Assembly (NCBI RefSeq): GCF_017894365.1
Contig: NZ_CP059467.1
Location: 4,312,838-4,376,837, forward strand
Origin: Aromatoleum bremense
GTDB taxonomy: Bacteria; Pseudomonadota; Gammaproteobacteria; Burkholderiales; Rhodocyclaceae
Length of the DNA stretch: 64,000 nucleotides
Direction of reading: 5' to 3'
Shown: positions 62,302 to 64,000 of the stretch, piece after piece
How the letters are laid out: the number at the start of each line of letters is the position of its first letter
How positions within the stretch are numbered: the stretch's first letter is position 1
Notes under the pieces: model-generated
Seen by the model: only the letters and a program-made list of their open reading frames with translations
Databases searched by the model: none
Told to the model about the DNA's origin: nothing
Translations under genes and position numbers: made by a program

Positions 62302-63797
62302 GAGCCTCTTGCAAAAGTCCCACTTCGGAATTGTGAAGCTGAGGCACTCGCCCGCCGGGAGCGAGATTTCCTCGTTGGCGAAGTCGGCAGGGCTTTTCGG
62401 CCAGGTCATTGGCATGTTCTTGCTATTTTTGGACGTAGGAGTCCTGCGTCATCGATGGCAGCGATGTCAGCGTAGGTGTCGCGGTGCGGAGTGTCATTGC
62501 CGCAATCGCATCAACTGATCAGCAGACAGCGCCAAGACACCGAACATCAGGTGCCCCATGACCTTGGTGCCGCCCTTGACCCGGAGAGTGTTGCCGCCGA
62601 ACTCATCCTTGAGCCGCGCATTGCTGCGCTCGGCGACGGTGCGTTCGTTGTAACGGATCGCGTCAGCAGGCTCGAACGCCTCTTTCATCCCGCCACGCGG
62701 ATTGTGGTCGATCAAGGGGACATGGCCGAGGCTGCGGCAGTGCTCATGCAACTCGAAGCTGCAATAGGCGGCATCCATGACGTCGTAGAGGTTGGTGACA
62801 CGCTGCGCGCTGATCAGCGACAGGGGGATGGCAGCGCGGCTGTCGTGCATCGAGGCCGACGACAGCAGCGCCGCAATCGGCACGCCACAGTCGGCGGTGT
62901 CCAGGTGCAGCTTGTAGCCGTTCCAGCTGACTTTGTACCCTTGGGCATTGCACTTGGTGCCACGGTCGCACCCCGAGGGGATATCCTTGAGCATCTGCGC
63001 CAGGCTCTGCTGACGTTGGCGCTGGATGGGCGAAACCTTGGCAGGGGCACGGACTTTGCCGCGCCGGGGGCGGCCGCGGCCCCGTTTCTTCGCCGGAACC
63101 GCGGGCGTTGGCGCAGCCGGCGCCGCCTCGGTGATCAAGCACGATTGGGCCGCCGGCGCCGGCGCCGGGGTCGCCGCTGCACGCCGGCTCTGGGCCGGGC
63201 GCTCGCGCGCTTCGATCGCGGTGCCGTCGCGGCTGAGGTGCCCGATCAGTTCATTCCCAAGGTGTTCCTTGATGAGCGCCTCATGCACCCGTTCGGCCAG
63301 ACGCGCCGCGGCGAACTCGTCAAACGCGCGCGAGAACGTGGACTCGGAGGGCAGTTTCCGGCACAGCGCAAAGCCACAGATGCGCCGCAGCGCACGATCG
63401 ACCGTCAGACGCTCAATCAGCCCGACCGTGGTCGTCAGCCCCAACACGGCTTTGGCTACAAAGGCATTCGCCAGCCAGCTGCGCTCATGGGGCGGACGGC
63501 CCGTACCGCACCAGGATGCCGAAACGAATTCCTCGATGCGCACCCATTCCAGGGTGTGGATGACCCGCTCCAGCTTCGGCGTCAGTGCGCCCACCTCGTT
63601 CTTCAACTTGGGCAGCAGTTCGTGCTGAACCACATTCCACCGTTGCAGGATTACAGCGCGTCCGATAGCATCCATTTTGCGGGCGTTATGATGTTTGTGT
63701 GAGAACTTCATCATGCCAGAAATGGCCGCCCGCCCCCTCCGCCTTTGCCTCGCGCTGCAAAAAATTCCCCGCGCAGAGCGCTTTTTGCAAGAGGCTC
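62302..63797 (-). mobile_element. IS5-like (DUF772-type) insertion sequence, copy 2
   Basis: The 1,496-bp relative of the element at 32388-33873 has the same outer ends (GAGCCTCTTGCAAAAG and near-identical right end) and its own 4-bp target duplication, ATTT (62298-62301 and 63798-63801). The duplication overlaps the GTPase start codon. One intact transposase gene lies on the minus strand. Confidence 0.9.
62494..63675 (-). CDS. DDE transposase (IS copy 2)
   Basis: The ~393-residue protein (start MDAIGRAVILQRWNVVQ) is homologous along its whole length to the transposase at 32581-33750, with the same DDE-region motifs (LSRDGTAIEARERP, VPLIDHNPRGG, ERTVAERSNARLKDEFGG). It differs by scattered substitutions and a longer Ala/Pro-rich linker. 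The upstream frame to 63714 begins outside the aligned start and is rejected. Confidence 0.88.
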   Translation of the reverse strand: MDAIGRAVILQRWNVVQHELLPKLKNEVGALTPKLERVIHTLEWVRIEEFVSASWCGTGRPPHERSWLANAFVAKAVLGLTTTVGLIERLTVDRALRRICGFALCRKLPSESTFSRAFDEFAAARLAERVHEALIKEHLGNELIGHLSRDGTAIEARERPAQSRRAAATPAPAPAAQSCLITEAAPAAPTPAVPAKKRGRGRPRRGKVRAPAKVSPIQRQRQQSLAQMLKDIPSGCDRGTKCNAQGYKVSWNGYKLHLDTADCGVPIAALLSSASMHDSRAAIPLSLISAQRVTNLYDVMDAAYCSFELHEHCRSLGHVPLIDHNPRGGMKEAFEPADAIRYNERTVAERSNARLKDEFGGNTLRVKGGTKVMGHLMFGVLALSADQLMRLRQ

Positions 63798-63802
63798 ATT
63801 TG

Positions 63803-63964
63803 TTACTCGACAGACAACATGATGGCCGCTCCCGTGTCACCTGCGCCGCGGCCTGTGACGACTCCAGCCGTTCCGTCGGCCGGGTGAGTTTGCGAGCCGT
63901 GTGTCGCTACACCTTCAGGCAGCACCGCTCTTAAGGCTGACAGACCCTCGGCCGTATAAGTCAT
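63803..63964 (-). CDS. Small hypothetical protein upstream of the GTPase
   Basis: A 53-codon minus-strand frame begins MTYTAEGLSALRAVLPEGVA at an ATG preceded by GGCAGGG and ends with TAA at 63803. Before the IS inserted, its stop lay only 3 bp from the GTPase start codon, which suggests an operon. There is no recognisable domain. It is short, and the call rests on spacing and codon pattern alone. Confidence 0.4.
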   Translation of the reverse strand: MTYTAEGLSALRAVLPEGVATHGSQTHPADGTAGVVTGRGAGDTGAAIMLSVE

Positions 63965-64000
63965 TGACAGCTACCCTGCCAACGAACAAACGGCGAGGAC

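Noticed and set aside
32388..63797. A composite transposon bounded by the two related IS copies
   Set aside because: Each IS has its own distinct 4-bp duplication, and the outermost flanks do not match, so the segment did not move as a unit.
1..64000. CRISPR arrays, rRNA genes, intact tRNA genes, prophage structural genes
   Set aside because: I saw no regularly spaced repeats, no rRNA-like sequence, no complete tRNA and no phage genes on reading both strands. A covariance-model scan would be needed to exclude small RNAs.

Overview
The window looks like chromosome of a metabolically versatile betaproteobacterium, most likely Rhodocyclales of the Aromatoleum/Azoarcus/Thauera type. This rests on the high G+C content, the BadH/BadI/BadK alicyclic-acid genes, and the density of insertion sequences. 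The genus is an inference.

Left end (1-23.4 kb): a mobile, scarred region. It holds a frameshifted ihfA copy, an XRE-ImmA/PIN toxin-antitoxin-type pair, fragments of IS4 and IS110 transposases, an intact IS66-family element, an IS21-family element with two accessory genes, and an antitoxin whose toxin has lost its middle. Two 3' halves of a tRNA-His gene lie in the same orientation at 1.6 and 19.3 kb and look like island attachment scars. Between them is a one-strand locus (18.9 down to 8.2 kb): AraC regulator, Tat-exported NicA2-like flavin amine dehydrogenase, cytochrome c, NTF2-like protein, DUF1329, DUF1302, RND transporter, YCF48 beta-propeller and an aldehyde dehydrogenase cut off by IS66. 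It reads as a periplasmic amine-oxidation and envelope-transport system for an unknown substrate.

Middle (23.7-54.7 kb): after a ChaC-like gene comes acyl-CoA catabolism. Module A is a divergent pair of operons: thiolase and PaaH-type dehydrogenase leftward; acyl-CoA dehydrogenase, EtfBA and ETF:quinone oxidoreductase rightward. Module B is an 11-gene leftward operon (fadH, acyl-CoA ligase, badH, badI, badK, acrylyl-CoA-reductase-like gene, five-gene Liv-type ABC transporter), diverging from an acyl-CoA dehydrogenase and an enoyl-CoA hydratase. A MarR (BadR-like) gene follows, then ilvA. Together they would import an alicyclic carboxylate such as cyclohexanecarboxylate, activate it, cleave the ring to pimeloyl-CoA, beta-oxidise the product and pass electrons to quinone. 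Both divergent intergenic regions carry the same regulatory layout: back-to-back promoters whose -35 boxes overlap one TCAAGTACTT(G/T)A palindrome. A separate CoA-transferase/MaoC/metallo-beta-lactamase operon sits between the modules.

Right end (54.8-64 kb): an SDR dehydrogenase and thiolase, a PAS histidine kinase with a six-copy 9-bp in-frame repeat, and its FixJ-type response regulator split by an IS. A CobW-type GTPase follows, with another IS inserted 2 bp before its start codon. Two related IS copies (32.4 and 62.3 kb) bracket the whole alicyclic-acid locus, but each has its own target duplication.
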